A DNA stretch of 64,000 nt from CAZKAP01 sp964552195 (GCA_964552195.1 CAZKFM010000001.1:496001-560000), one strand, 5' to 3'. Counted from the first letter of the stretch, positions 8,782 to 18,211 are shown. Numbers and translations: made by a program. The notes: a model not told the origin generated them from the letters alone.

Positions 8782-11700
8782 GGAAGGTAATCTCGTATTT
8801 TATCAAGTATGATGTCGCGGTCAATGCGATCATCATAGCCTTCTTTATCTTCGGACTGGTCGGGCTGAACTCGCTCAAGTCCTCCTTCTTCCCGTTGGTC
8901 CCATCCAAGAACATCAACATCATCATTACCTATCCCGGGGCATCTCCCCAGGAAATTGAGGAAGGCGTTGTCCTGAAGATTGAAGACAACCTGAAGGGGC
9001 TCGAAGGCATCGAGAGGGTGACCTCGGTTTCCAGTGAGAACAGCGGGTCAATCAATGTTGAGATCGAAAAGGGGAGGGACGTGGACCAGATGTTGCTGGA
9101 GGTGAAGAATGCGGTGGACCGTGTACCCACCTTTCCAACAGGTATGGAGCCGCTTATCGTGTCCAAGCTGGAGGCCGTCAGACCGACGATCAGCTTTGCG
9201 ATCAGCGGTGAGGGATTAACCCTGGCAGGTCTCAAGCAAATCGCCCGCCGCGTGGAAAACGACCTCAGGGCCATGGATGGGATATCCCAGATTTCGATTA
9301 CGGGTTATCCGGATGAGGAAATCGAGATCGCCGTGGACGAGGACCAGCTGCTGGCGTACGACATCAGTTTCGAGGAGGTGGCTCTGGCCGTCTCTAACGC
9401 CAATCTGCTGATCACAGGAGGAAACATCAAAACGGCGGCCGAGGAATACTTGATTCGGGCCAATAACCGCGGGTACTTCGCCGAGGAATTGCTTTCCATA
9501 CCCGTACGGGCCGAGGAATCAGGGCGCAGAATCGAGCTATCACAGGTGGCCCAGGTCAGGGACCGCTTCTCGGAAACGCCCAACGCCGACTTTTTCAACG
9601 GAAACCTTGCGGTTACGGTTACCGTAACCAGCACCAATTCCGAAGACCTCATCGGATCGGCCGACAAAGTCAAGGCCTATATAGAAGAATTCAATCAGAA
9701 GAATAACAACATCCGGCTGGATGTGGTGCGCGACCTGTCCAAGGTGCTAAACCAACGGACTCAACTGCTGGCGGAAAATGCGCTGATCGGGATGTTGCTG
9801 GTACTCACCTTTCTTTCGCTTTTCCTAAATACCCGCCTGGCCTTCTGGGTGGCATTCGGACTGCCGATCGCTTTTTTAGGCATGTTCATTTTCGCTCCCA
9901 TGGTCGGGGTGACCATTAATGTGCTGTCTCTATTCGGGATGATAATCGTGGTGGGTATACTGGTCGATGACGGGATTGTGATAGCCGAGAATATTTATCA
10001 GCACTACGAAATGGGAAAATCTCCTAATCAGGCTGCCATTGACGGTACCATGGAGGTCATTCCCCCAATCGTTTCCGCGATTATTACGACCATACTGGCG
10101 TTTTCCGTGTTTCTGTTCCTCGATGGTAGGATAGGTGAGCTTTTCGGAGAAGTATCCGTGATCGTAATCCTGACTCTGGCTGTATCCCTGATTGAGGCCC
10201 TGATTATACTTCCTGCCCACCTGGCTCACTCCAAGGCGCTCCATCCCGAAGAACCCGAGGAGAAAGGACGAATTGCCCGTGTTTTTGCCGCGCTAAGGTC
10301 GGTGAACAAGATTGGTGATGCCATTATGCGTTGGAACCGGGACAACCTCTACAGTCCCCTTTTGAGATTCAGCCTGAAATACCAGCTGCTAACCTTTTCG
10401 ATCTTTTTTGCCATGATTGCCCTTACGGTCGGTTCCATGGGAGGTGGGATCATACGCACGGCCTTCTTTCCTCGCATAGCCAGTGACAGGGTGCAGATCG
10501 ACCTTAGGATGCCCAACGGTACCAATGCGGCGGTTACCGATTCGATCATATCGTACATCGAAAGGCAGGCCCTGATCGCCAATGACGAACTGACTGCACA
10601 ATACCTGCCGGGGAGTGATAAGAAGCTATTCGAGAATACCATAAAGCGACTAGGGCCGGGCTCATCCACGGCTACATTGGAAATAAATCTGCTTCCGGGG
10701 GAGGAACGGCCCGATAATGTGGTTTCCAGTATCATCACCTCCCGGATCCGTGAACTGGTCGGGCCCATGCCCGAGGCTGAGAGCCTGATATACGGTTCGG
10801 GCGGAAACTTCGGGGGCTCCCCGGTTTCCGTATCCCTGCTCGGAAACAACATAGAGGAACTCAAGGCGGCCAAGGCAGAACTCAAGGAGGCTATGGAATC
10901 CAATGCCCTGCTCAAGGATGTGACCGATAATGATCCTCAGGGCATTAAGGAGGTTCGGCTCAAGCTTAAGAAAAGTGCGGCTCTGCTGGGCCTGAATGTC
11001 CGATCGGTAATGTCGCAGGTAAGGTCCGGTTTCTTTGGAGTGCAGGCGCAGCGATTTCAGAGGGGCCAGGACGAGATCCGGGTCTGGGTGCGATATAACC
11101 GGGAGGAGCGCTCATCGCTGAATAACTTCGAAGAAATGAGAATCCTCACACCTTCGGGTAACCGCGTTCCGTTGAGGGAAATCGCCAGTTACGAGATTCG
11201 CCGGGGGGATGTGGCCATTAACCACCTCGATGGGCGCAGGGAAATTCAGATATCCAGCGACCTGGAGGATCCGGAGGCCACCTCTTCCACGGAAATGCTG
11301 GCCTGGATTCGGAATGAAGTAATGCCGGACATACAGGCGCGATACCCGACGGTGACTCCTTCGTATGAGGGTCAGAACCGGGAAGCCAATAAGTTGCTGG
11401 GATCTCTGCAGTTTGTAGGCCTCACTGTACTGTTCTTGATCTATATTACCATTGCATTCACCTTCCGAAGCTTCAGTCAGCCTCTGTTACTCATTTTACT
11501 AATCCCCTTTAGCCTGGTTGCGGTTGGCTGGGGTCATTACATCCATAATTTCCCCCTCAATATTTTGTCTATGCTGGGGATTATCGCCCTGATCGGTATC
11601 ATGGTGAATGATGGACTGGTACTCATCGGAAAGTTTAACAACAATCTACGCCAGGGACAGGAGTTTACCGAGGCCCTTTACGAGGCCGGACGCTCGCGAT

Positions 11701-11978
11701 TCCGAGCCATATTCCTGACATCGGCAACCACCATAGCAGGACTCGCTCCGCTGCTGCTCGAGAAGAGTCGCCAGGCACAGTTTTTGAAGCCCATGGCAAT
11801 TTCCATTGCCTACGGAATCGGATTTGCTACGGTGCTCACCCTGATCATGCTGCCCGTATTCCTGTCGTTCAGCAATCGAGTCCGGGTATTCTTCAAGTGG
11901 TTCCAGACGGGTAATGAGGTCAGCAGGGAAGAGGTGGAGAACGCCATTAAAGAACGCAACGGCTATGAGGACTTTTAG
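8778..11978 (+). CDS. RND family efflux pump, inner-membrane permease
   Basis: 1066 residues, the normal size for an AcrB/MexB-like pump. Membrane helix 1 is followed by IIITYPGASPQEIEEGVVLK, the family's N-terminal signature. The two large periplasmic loops follow, and the middle membrane block has GILVDDGIVIAENI, whose Asp pair is the proton-relay position of RND pumps. The second half repeats the arrangement (GIMVNDGLVLIGKFNN). This is the hydrophobe/amphiphile-type RND family; heavy-metal CusA-type methionine clusters are not evident. The last 14 bases overlap the start of the TolC gene. Confidence 0.93.
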   Translation: MRKVISYFIKYDVAVNAIIIAFFIFGLVGLNSLKSSFFPLVPSKNINIIITYPGASPQEIEEGVVLKIEDNLKGLEGIERVTSVSSENSGSINVEIEKGRDVDQMLLEVKNAVDRVPTFPTGMEPLIVSKLEAVRPTISFAISGEGLTLAGLKQIARRVENDLRAMDGISQISITGYPDEEIEIAVDEDQLLAYDISFEEVALAVSNANLLITGGNIKTAAEEYLIRANNRGYFAEELLSIPVRAEESGRRIELSQVAQVRDRFSETPNADFFNGNLAVTVTVTSTNSEDLIGSADKVKAYIEEFNQKNNNIRLDVVRDLSKVLNQRTQLLAENALIGMLLVLTFLSLFLNTRLAFWVAFGLPIAFLGMFIFAPMVGVTINVLSLFGMIIVVGILVDDGIVIAENIYQHYEMGKSPNQAAIDGTMEVIPPIVSAIITTILAFSVFLFLDGRIGELFGEVSVIVILTLAVSLIEALIILPAHLAHSKALHPEEPEEKGRIARVFAALRSVNKIGDAIMRWNRDNLYSPLLRFSLKYQLLTFSIFFAMIALTVGSMGGGIIRTAFFPRIASDRVQIDLRMPNGTNAAVTDSIISYIERQALIANDELTAQYLPGSDKKLFENTIKRLGPGSSTATLEINLLPGEERPDNVVSSIITSRIRELVGPMPEAESLIYGSGGNFGGSPVSVSLLGNNIEELKAAKAELKEAMESNALLKDVTDNDPQGIKEVRLKLKKSAALLGLNVRSVMSQVRSGFFGVQAQRFQRGQDEIRVWVRYNREERSSLNNFEEMRILTPSGNRVPLREIASYEIRRGDVAINHLDGRREIQISSDLEDPEATSSTEMLAWIRNEVMPDIQARYPTVTPSYEGQNREANKLLGSLQFVGLTVLFLIYITIAFTFRSFSQPLLLILLIPFSLVAVGWGHYIHNFPLNILSMLGIIALIGIMVNDGLVLIGKFNNNLRQGQEFTEALYEAGRSRFRAIFLTSATTIAGLAPLLLEKSRQAQFLKPMAISIAYGIGFATVLTLIMLPVFLSFSNRVRVFFKWFQTGNEVSREEVENAIKERNGYEDF

Positions 11979-13341
11979 ACCATACATCCTGAGGGGCCTG
12001 TTGCCCGCTATACTCCTTTTGCTGACTGCTGCAGCTCGTTCGCAGACCGCTGGGGGTACTCAGCCCGATTCCAAGGACTATACGGCAGAGATACTGACCC
12101 GGGAGCAGGCCATGGAACAGGCCCTTCTCAAGAATTTCGACATCCGAATTTCTCGTAACGACCTGGAAATCGCCCGGAGAAACAGCCGACTGCTCAATTC
12201 GGGCTACCTGCCTACCGTGACCGCGACTACCGGAGGGAACATCAATGTGGAAGACCAGGAAGCCACCTTTCGGACCGGAGAGTCACAAAGTGTAGATCGA
12301 GCGCAAACTACGCGTTATAACGCATCGGTAAACGTTTCCTACACGCTTTTCGACGGACTGGGCCGCATGTATCGGTACAAGGGCCTTAAAGAGGCCTATA
12401 AGCTAACCGAGCTTCAAGTACGCGAAACCATAGAAAATACCCTGCTTCAACTCTTTACGGTCTATTTTGAGGTAGCCAGGCTATCGGAGAATGTCGGAGT
12501 ATTGAGAACCACCTACCAGAACACCGCTCAGCGGTTGCAAAGGGCACAGTATGGGTTTGATTACGGAAGGGGCAGTAAACTGGATGTGCTGAATGCCGAG
12601 GTCGATCTCGTGTCGGACAGCATCAACCTGATTACCGAACTGCAAACCCTGCGAAACGCCAAGCGAGATCTGAACGTGATTCTCAACCGGGACATTCTAA
12701 AGGGCATGGAGGTGGACACGTCCATAACTTTCCTGCCCAGGGTACAGCTCGACAACTGGAGGCGTACCGCTGAATTCAACAATGCCGGGTATCAACAGGC
12801 AGTGAGGAACGTGCGCATAGGTGACCTGACCTATAAGCAAAGCAAGTCACTCTTGCTCCCTTCGATACAACTTAACGGCTCGTACGGTTGGAACCGGGGA
12901 GAATTTCCTCCTACGGGCTTCCTGTTGAATAATACCAATCAGGGGTTCGGGGCTGGGGTGAGTCTCAACTGGAATATCTTCGATGGCGGACAGGGTACTA
13001 ACAGTATTCGCAACAATCGCATCAACCGGGAGTCCATGAAATGGGCCATGGAGTCGCTGCGGCTTCAGTTGCAGGCCAATATTGCAAATGCCCTGGACAC
13101 CTACGAGAACCGGCTACAGGTATACGTCATGCAGAAGAGCAACGTGAAGACGGCCCTGAACAACTACGAGCGCTCACGCGAGCAATACCGGGTGGGACGC
13201 ATTACTTCCATAGAGTTAAGGCAGGCACAGATCAACTACATCAACGCCCAGACCAACCGTAATTTCGCCAAATACAACGCAAAGCTGGCAGAGCTGGAAC
13301 TCCTTAGGCTCTACGGACAGTTGCTGAATGTTAAGTGGTAA
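11965..13341 (+). CDS. TolC family outer-membrane efflux channel
   Basis: 459 residues from the ATG at 11965, which gives a signal peptide (MRTFRPYILRGLLPAILLLL, probable cut near ARSQ). An upstream start at 11914 would add an implausible charged leader inside the pump gene. Two OEP repeats are visible: LTREQAMEQALLKNFDIRI opens the first, and the second includes NWNIFDGGQGTNSIRNNR and a long helix ending YINAQTNRNFAKYNAKLAEL. It completes the tripartite exporter with the two genes before it and overlaps the pump by 14 bases. Confidence 0.92.
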   Translation: MRTFRPYILRGLLPAILLLLTAAARSQTAGGTQPDSKDYTAEILTREQAMEQALLKNFDIRISRNDLEIARRNSRLLNSGYLPTVTATTGGNINVEDQEATFRTGESQSVDRAQTTRYNASVNVSYTLFDGLGRMYRYKGLKEAYKLTELQVRETIENTLLQLFTVYFEVARLSENVGVLRTTYQNTAQRLQRAQYGFDYGRGSKLDVLNAEVDLVSDSINLITELQTLRNAKRDLNVILNRDILKGMEVDTSITFLPRVQLDNWRRTAEFNNAGYQQAVRNVRIGDLTYKQSKSLLLPSIQLNGSYGWNRGEFPPTGFLLNNTNQGFGAGVSLNWNIFDGGQGTNSIRNNRINRESMKWAMESLRLQLQANIANALDTYENRLQVYVMQKSNVKTALNNYERSREQYRVGRITSIELRQAQINYINAQTNRNFAKYNAKLAELELLRLYGQLLNVKW

Positions 13342-13350
13342 CTTAGTTGC

Positions 13351-13533
13351 GTGATTGAACATTTCTTTCAATGTCCCTACTGCTGGGAAGAAATCTCCAT
13401 GCTGCTGGACCTGTCCTCCGGAGGTATAACCTATATTGAGGATTGTGAGGTATGTTGTCGTCCCATCGAAATTGACGCCCGGGAAGACGAGGAAGGCGTG
13501 TTGTATTTCGAGGCCCGCAGTATAGAGCAGTAG
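13351..13533 (+). CDS. Small CPXCG-motif cysteine-rich (zinc ribbon) protein
   Basis: 60 residues starting with GTG. FQCPYCWEEI and CEVCC give the two Cys pairs of a zinc ribbon, with the ISMLLDLSSGG spacer typical of the CPXCG family, a small widespread protein of unknown role. The DNA before it reads TAACTTAGTTG, which may be a degenerate -7 element; otherwise it is the tail gene of the efflux operon, nine bases after the TolC stop. It is too short to assign a function. Confidence 0.8.
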   Translation: MIEHFFQCPYCWEEISMLLDLSSGGITYIEDCEVCCRPIEIDAREDEEGVLYFEARSIEQ

Positions 13534-13554
13534 CGTTAATCAGCGATTATCGTC

Positions 13555-14799
13555 ATGAAGGAATCTAAAGACATATTGGTAATCGGGGCCGGGATCAGCG
13601 GCCTGATTGCCGCCCTGGAGCTGGAACGAGCAGGGTATACTCCGGTAGTTATAGAAAAGGGCGACGAGGTGGGAGGAAGGCTGCGAACCCTTCAGGAAGA
13701 GGACTGGCCTCTGGATCTGGGTTTTCAGGTGCTGCTCACGGCCTACCCTGCCGTACGGGAATACCTCGATTTGGATGCCCTGGACCTGGTCGAATTTAAG
13801 CCCGGTGCCGCCGTATTCCGCGATGGCCAAATGGGAATCCTGGGAGACCCCATACGTCATTTGCCTTTCTTTTACCCCACGTTGACCAACCGAAACCTGA
13901 CCATACGGGACAAATGGCTGACCTTCCGGTTGCAGTCTGAGCTCAAAGGGATGGCTCTGGAGAAAATTTTTTCGATGCCCCGGCAGAGCACCCTGTCTTA
14001 TCTTCAGGGATATGGCTTTTCCGAATCCTGTATCGATTATTTCTTCCGTCCGTTTTTCAGCGGGATCTTCCTGGAGCCTGGACTGGAGAGCTCCAGTCGC
14101 ATGTTTGCTTTCGTATACAAGATGTTTTCCGAGGGTAAGGCAGCCATTCCGAGACTGGGAATTAACCAGGTGGCCCTGCAGCTTAAGAGCAGGCTCGGTC
14201 GCACCCGCTTCCGTTTTGGCACTGCGGTGGAGGCCGTGGAAAGCGGCTTGGTCCGATTAGCGGGCGGGAGTGAACTCAAGTCCGATGCCATTCTGATCGC
14301 CTGTAGGGGCGAAGAGTGGGATCGGAGTAAACAAAAACCTGACGGTTGGAGGTCCTGTCAGGTACTATATGCCTGGATCGATAAGCCGTTGACCCACTCC
14401 GGCATCCTCGGATTATCGGGTAGCCGGGGTACCCTGGTTAACAATTGGAGTGAGGTCCCACCCCCGCGTGTCCTGGGAAATGTGGAAGGTCAGCGACTAC
14501 TGTCACTGACTCTGGTCGAACCCCCCGACTGGGATCGCGACACGGTATACCTGCGGGTAAAGGACGAAATCAGACAGATCGCCGGTATCGAACTGAAGGG
14601 TCTGGTGGACACCTTTCGGATAGATAAGGCCCTCCCGATACTGCCGGAGCTCTCGTTGGGTTTCGACCCGCATGACCCCGAAAGGCAGGGTGTATACCAC
14701 TGCGGGGATCATTGCATGTTCCCGTCCCTACAGGCCGCGATGGAGACCGGCAAACAAGCCGCCCGGGCTATTCTTGCCGATATGGGTTCGCGGTCATAG
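13555..14799 (+). CDS. FAD-dependent amine-oxidase/protoporphyrinogen-oxidase-like protein
   Basis: 414 residues opening with VIGAGISGLIAALELERAGY and the acidic-arm motif VIEKGDEVGGRLRT, the signature of the monoamine-oxidase/phytoene-desaturase superfamily. The C-terminal YHCGDHCMFPSLQAAMETGK is the second FAD-contact block. No signal peptide is seen. The family covers amine oxidases, carotenoid desaturases and porphyrin oxidases; the sequence is too generic to choose, and no carotenoid or heme gene is adjacent. It follows the CPXCG gene by 21 bases. Confidence 0.82.
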   Translation: MKESKDILVIGAGISGLIAALELERAGYTPVVIEKGDEVGGRLRTLQEEDWPLDLGFQVLLTAYPAVREYLDLDALDLVEFKPGAAVFRDGQMGILGDPIRHLPFFYPTLTNRNLTIRDKWLTFRLQSELKGMALEKIFSMPRQSTLSYLQGYGFSESCIDYFFRPFFSGIFLEPGLESSSRMFAFVYKMFSEGKAAIPRLGINQVALQLKSRLGRTRFRFGTAVEAVESGLVRLAGGSELKSDAILIACRGEEWDRSKQKPDGWRSCQVLYAWIDKPLTHSGILGLSGSRGTLVNNWSEVPPPRVLGNVEGQRLLSLTLVEPPDWDRDTVYLRVKDEIRQIAGIELKGLVDTFRIDKALPILPELSLGFDPHDPERQGVYHCGDHCMFPSLQAAMETGKQAARAILADMGSRS

Positions 14800-14863
14800 G
14801 GAACGCCAATCCCGGTATAGGAAATAAGAATCGAACTAGTTTCAGGCTGAGTTTCTGTAGAGT

Positions 14864-14871
14864 TATTTTTG
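14864..14871 (+). promoter_or_regulatory. Putative -7 element TATTTTTG of the peroxiredoxin operon
   Basis: Exact match to TAnnTTTG, 20 bases before the peroxiredoxin ATG. TTTC at 14840-14843 sits at about the right distance for a weak -33 element. Confidence 0.55.
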
Positions 14872-14891
14872 CAGAAAATTTGCTTTGAATT

Positions 14892-15530
14892 ATGACACTA
14901 GTAGGTAAAAAATTTCCAAATCTGGAGGTAAATGCCATCGATTCGATGGGGGACACTTTTGAATTGAATGTCTTCAACGAGGCCCTTAATAAGAAAAAGA
15001 AAGTACTGCTATTCTGGTATCCCAAGGACTTTACTTTCGTATGCCCCACTGAGCTCCACGCCTTTCAGGAGGCAGCAGGCGAATTTGAGAAACGGAACAC
15101 CATAGTGATCGGCGCTTCATGCGACACGGCGGAGGTACACTTTGCCTGGCTGAACACATCGAAAGACGATGGAGGTATCGAAGGGGTGGAGTATCCCCTC
15201 ATTGCCGACAGCAACCGCAATCTGTCGAACATACTCGGCATACTGGACGGGCAGTATGTCGACGAACACGAGGAAACCGGTGCACTGATCATGGAAGGGG
15301 ACAACGTAACTTTCAGGGCTACCTATCTTATTGATGAGGAAGGGACCGTTTTCCACGAAGGGATCAACCACATGCCGCTGGGACGTAATGTAGGAGAGTT
15401 TCTCCGACTGATCGACGCCTACTCCCACGTTCAGGAGAAGGGAGAAGTATGCCCGGCTAACTGGGAAGAAGGCAAGGATGCGATGAAGGCCGATCGCAAG
15501 GGAGTTGCTGATTATTTGTCCACCCACTAA
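14892..15530 (+). CDS. Peroxiredoxin, typical 2-Cys AhpC/TSA type
   Basis: 212 residues. The peroxidatic Cys is C51 in FTFVCPTELHAFQ, with the conserved Pro/Thr of the active site. A resolving Cys, C187, lies in GEVCPANW, giving the typical 2-Cys arrangement. It reduces hydrogen peroxide and organic peroxides. The thioredoxin gene that follows after 10 bases is the probable reductant. No OxyR or PerR gene lies beside it. A second, unrelated 1-Cys peroxiredoxin is encoded at 47.8 kb. Confidence 0.93.
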   Translation: MTLVGKKFPNLEVNAIDSMGDTFELNVFNEALNKKKKVLLFWYPKDFTFVCPTELHAFQEAAGEFEKRNTIVIGASCDTAEVHFAWLNTSKDDGGIEGVEYPLIADSNRNLSNILGILDGQYVDEHEETGALIMEGDNVTFRATYLIDEEGTVFHEGINHMPLGRNVGEFLRLIDAYSHVQEKGEVCPANWEEGKDAMKADRKGVADYLSTH

Positions 15531-15540
15531 GACCGAGCCC

Positions 15541-15855
15541 ATGTTTGTAGAATTAACGGAAGATAACCTGGAACAGCTGGTCCAGGAGAACCCCAGGGTA
15601 ATGGTTCAGTACAGTGCGGGCTGGTGTGGCAATTGCCGTATCATGAAGCCCAAATTCAAAAAGGTATCCTCGGAAATGGAGGACGTATTGTTCGTAATGG
15701 CCGATGCAGAAAAGTTTCCGGGTTCCCGTAAGTTGGCGAATGTAGACAATCTGCCCACATTTGCCGCCTTTCAGGGAGGAGAGCTGAAGAACCAGGTCCA
15801 GACGAATAAATTTGAAGTCCTAAAGGAGTTTATCCATGAAGCTACCGCTGATTAA
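15541..15855 (+). CDS. Thioredoxin family protein (WCGNC active site)
   Basis: 104 residues from the ATG at 15541 (MFVELTEDNLEQL); the in-frame GTG/ATG positions further upstream fall inside the peroxiredoxin tail and are less likely. The redox motif is WCGNC (C29, C32), with a cis-Pro region VDNLPTFAAF. It probably recycles the upstream peroxiredoxin. The 3' end overlaps the next gene by 20 bases, showing an operon of three. Confidence 0.92.
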   Translation: MFVELTEDNLEQLVQENPRVMVQYSAGWCGNCRIMKPKFKKVSSEMEDVLFVMADAEKFPGSRKLANVDNLPTFAAFQGGELKNQVQTNKFEVLKEFIHEATAD

Positions 15856-16093
15856 GAATCTCAACAGCTTTATTGAGGAAAAAGACGAGGATTATGTGGT
15901 CGAGGCGATCGAGGTGCTTGAAAACCTCACGGAATCTCCTGCCCTGACCGAACAAGAGCTGGATGTGATAGGAGAACTCCTCAGCAATATGTATGGTGCC
16001 ATAGAGGTTCATCGCGAAATCAAGAAGGGCACCCCGACACGGGAGGCACTCAATGGATTTATGAAGCGTGTGATGGGCTCTATAGATAACTGA
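15836..16093 (+). CDS. Small conserved protein downstream of peroxiredoxin-thioredoxin (DUF6952-like)
   Basis: 85 residues, acidic and helical, without Cys, signal peptide or membrane segment. From memory, flavobacteria often carry a small protein like this directly after the peroxiredoxin/thioredoxin pair (I believe DUF6952); I could not search. It overlaps the thioredoxin gene by 20 bases and ends 23 bases before a strong terminator, so it belongs to the same transcript. The function is unknown; a partner or regulator of the redox pair is only inferred from position. Confidence 0.75.
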   Translation: MKLPLIKNLNSFIEEKDEDYVVEAIEVLENLTESPALTEQELDVIGELLSNMYGAIEVHREIKKGTPTREALNGFMKRVMGSIDN

Positions 16094-16116
16094 GAAGAAT
16101 ATCACTTATGTTTATG

Positions 16117-16145
16117 CGCCGCACTGTGAGTAGTGCGGCGTTTTT
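16117..16145 (+). terminator. Terminator of the peroxiredoxin-thioredoxin operon
   Basis: CGCCGCACT and AGTGCGGCG form a perfect nine-base-pair stem around GTGAGT, followed by five Ts and TTCTTG. It closes the three-gene operon. Confidence 0.92.
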
Positions 16146-16260
16146 CTTGCCCACCTCCCGGATGCTTCGTAACTTAAAGGTTGCTAAAACCGCTCGCAGC
16201 CTGACCTCACTTTTCAATCGCCGGGATATCTGATCGGGTGCGTGCCCCTACCTTACGGGA

Positions 16261-18138
16261 ATGAAAAAGTCCGAACTCAAAAAGCTCTCCGCCCAGCTCA
16301 AGGAGGTACTCAGGTACATTTCGAAAATAAACGACGAGATCCGGGAATCCCACCGAAATGTCCACGTAAACCACGAGCGCAGCGCCTCGAATCTGATCCG
16401 CTACACCAACTTCCGTCAGCTCGACCTCCGCCCCATACAGAATGCCCTGGCCGGACTGGGGCTCACCCGATTCGCCAATGCGGAGGGCAATATAAGGGAG
16501 AGCATACAGAACTGCAGGCGCATTCTCCAGGCTCTGATGAAAGGAGACTTCACGGGTACGGGAAACCTGGAAGAGGCACAGCAGTTTGCCAGGGAACAAC
16601 TGGCAACCAACTGTGATAGTTTACTGGGCAGCCGACCCAAGAACCGACGGGTGCGGATTATGGTAACGATCTCCGAAGAGGTAGGGCGGGATTACGCCCG
16701 CGTTCGCAGCCTGATTCGCTCCGGTATGAACTGTGCCAGAATCAACTGTGCTCACGACTCACCGGAGGTCTGGGAGGTCATGATTGCCAATCTGCGCCAG
16801 GCCGCTCTGGAGGAAAAGGTCGACCTGAAGATTGCCATGGACCTGGCCGGACCCAAGATCCGAACCGGTGATATCGAACCCGGACCCAAGCTCAAAAAAT
16901 TTGTACCGCAGAAGGACGAGCGCGGGGTCGTAACCGGCCCTGCCCGGATCGTGCTGCTCCGAACTGAGGGGTTGCCAGAAACGCCTAACGAAATTCCTCT
17001 GTCCGAAGGCAGTGTCATAGGTGATCTCAAGGAGGGCGATGTACTGGAATTCAGCGATGCCCGAAACAAACACCGCAAGGCCGAGGTGGTTTATATCAGT
17101 GACCGGCAGATTGACCTCAACGTATATAAAACCTGCTATGTCGAGACCGGGGCCGTCTTTTACGGATATAATGGAGAGTCTACTACCCTGGTCATAGGGG
17201 AGATTGAACCGATCGAAGGGGTGATCCCGCTTCAGAATGGAGACCTGTTGCGCGTAGTACGGAAGGATGAACAAGGCTTACAGGCCGTTTATGACCACGG
17301 AGGCATACTAGTCAGGCGGGCCCAGATTCCCTGCCAATCCGAATGGGTATTCGATCAGATTGCTCCCGGCGAACCCGTTTTGCTCGACGATGGTAAAATT
17401 GAGGGGGAGATCGTGAGCTGCAGCAACGACCACTTCGAATTGAGAATTACCAAGACCCGAAATGGTTCCTCCAGGCTCAAATCCGAGAAGGGAATGAGCT
17501 TCCCTTCCAGCCGTTTGCAAGGGCGGGGACTGACCTCCCAGGATCGCAAGGATTTCGCATTCGTCGTCGAATTCGCCGACATCGCACACATCTCCTTTGT
17601 AAATACGCCCGAGGACGTGGAAGAGGTGCTGGAGGAAATGAAAAAGCACGATGTGTTGGACGACCTGGGCCTGGTACTCAAGATCGAAACCCAGCTGGCT
17701 TACGACAACCTGGAGATGCTATTGCTCAAGGGTATGCAGGTGCGCAATCTGGGCGTCATGATTGCCCGGGGCGACCTGGCCGTAGAGACCGGATGGACAG
17801 AGATCGGCTGGGTACAGGAAGAGATTCTGTCCATGTGCTCGGCCGCCCATATCCCTGTTATCTGGGCTACGCAGGTATTGGAGAACCTGGCGAAGAAGGG
17901 AATTCCTTCCCGTTCGGAAATTACGGACGCCGTCATGGGGCTCAAGGCCGAATGTGTCATGCTCAACAAAGGAGTCCATATCGATGGAGCGGTGGAGCTG
18001 CTGGACGATCTGCTAACCCGAATGGAGGTGATGCATCGCAAGCGGGAACGCATGCTGCCCAGGATGAAGTCGTTTTTCAAGGACCGGGACTACGCCATAC
18101 CCGAGGCCCAGGAACCTTTGGAAGAAGACATAAGCTGA
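16261..18138 (+). CDS. Divergent pyruvate-kinase-family protein with N-terminal extension
   Basis: 625 residues. The first ~120 are a helical extension. A pyruvate kinase barrel follows: RIMVTISEE, GMNCARINCAHD, KIAMDLAGPKIRTG, a long beta insertion, LKIETQLAYDNLE (catalytic Lys and Glu kept), VMIARGDLAVETG, and WATQVLENLAKKGIPSRSEI. The canonical signatures are altered (for example VMLNKG instead of VMLSGETAKG), and the C-terminal allosteric domain of classical enzymes is absent. It probably still handles phosphoenolpyruvate or a related enol phosphate, but may not be the main glycolytic enzyme. It is a monocistronic-looking gene starting after a terminator. Confidence 0.8.
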   Translation: MKKSELKKLSAQLKEVLRYISKINDEIRESHRNVHVNHERSASNLIRYTNFRQLDLRPIQNALAGLGLTRFANAEGNIRESIQNCRRILQALMKGDFTGTGNLEEAQQFAREQLATNCDSLLGSRPKNRRVRIMVTISEEVGRDYARVRSLIRSGMNCARINCAHDSPEVWEVMIANLRQAALEEKVDLKIAMDLAGPKIRTGDIEPGPKLKKFVPQKDERGVVTGPARIVLLRTEGLPETPNEIPLSEGSVIGDLKEGDVLEFSDARNKHRKAEVVYISDRQIDLNVYKTCYVETGAVFYGYNGESTTLVIGEIEPIEGVIPLQNGDLLRVVRKDEQGLQAVYDHGGILVRRAQIPCQSEWVFDQIAPGEPVLLDDGKIEGEIVSCSNDHFELRITKTRNGSSRLKSEKGMSFPSSRLQGRGLTSQDRKDFAFVVEFADIAHISFVNTPEDVEEVLEEMKKHDVLDDLGLVLKIETQLAYDNLEMLLLKGMQVRNLGVMIARGDLAVETGWTEIGWVQEEILSMCSAAHIPVIWATQVLENLAKKGIPSRSEITDAVMGLKAECVMLNKGVHIDGAVELLDDLLTRMEVMHRKRERMLPRMKSFFKDRDYAIPEAQEPLEEDIS

Positions 18139-18147
18139 CATATGTCA
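18136..18147 (+). promoter_or_regulatory. Perfect 12-bp palindrome TGACATATGTCA before the hibernation-factor gene
   Basis: TGACAT/ATGTCA is perfectly symmetric. It starts in the pyruvate-kinase-like stop codon and lies about 24 bases before a promoter-like TATTTTTA (18171-18178), upstream of the gene at 18212. It could be an operator; no regulator is known. Confidence 0.35.
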
Positions 18148-18211
18148 TATGATTCCGAAGGGTATAAAGCTATTTTTACAGAGTAGTAATTTTCTTGAAA
18201 ACGCTAAGAGT

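Noticed and set aside
7654..13341. CusCBA-type heavy-metal efflux
   Set aside because: The pump lacks evident methionine-rich metal relay motifs and the adaptor has no His/Met-rich N-terminus; a general RND exporter is a better call.
13338..13351. TAACTTAGTTGC as a second copy of palindrome 1
   Set aside because: It shares ACTTAGTTGC but lies over the TolC stop codon and lacks the left half of the palindrome; probably chance or a -7-like element.
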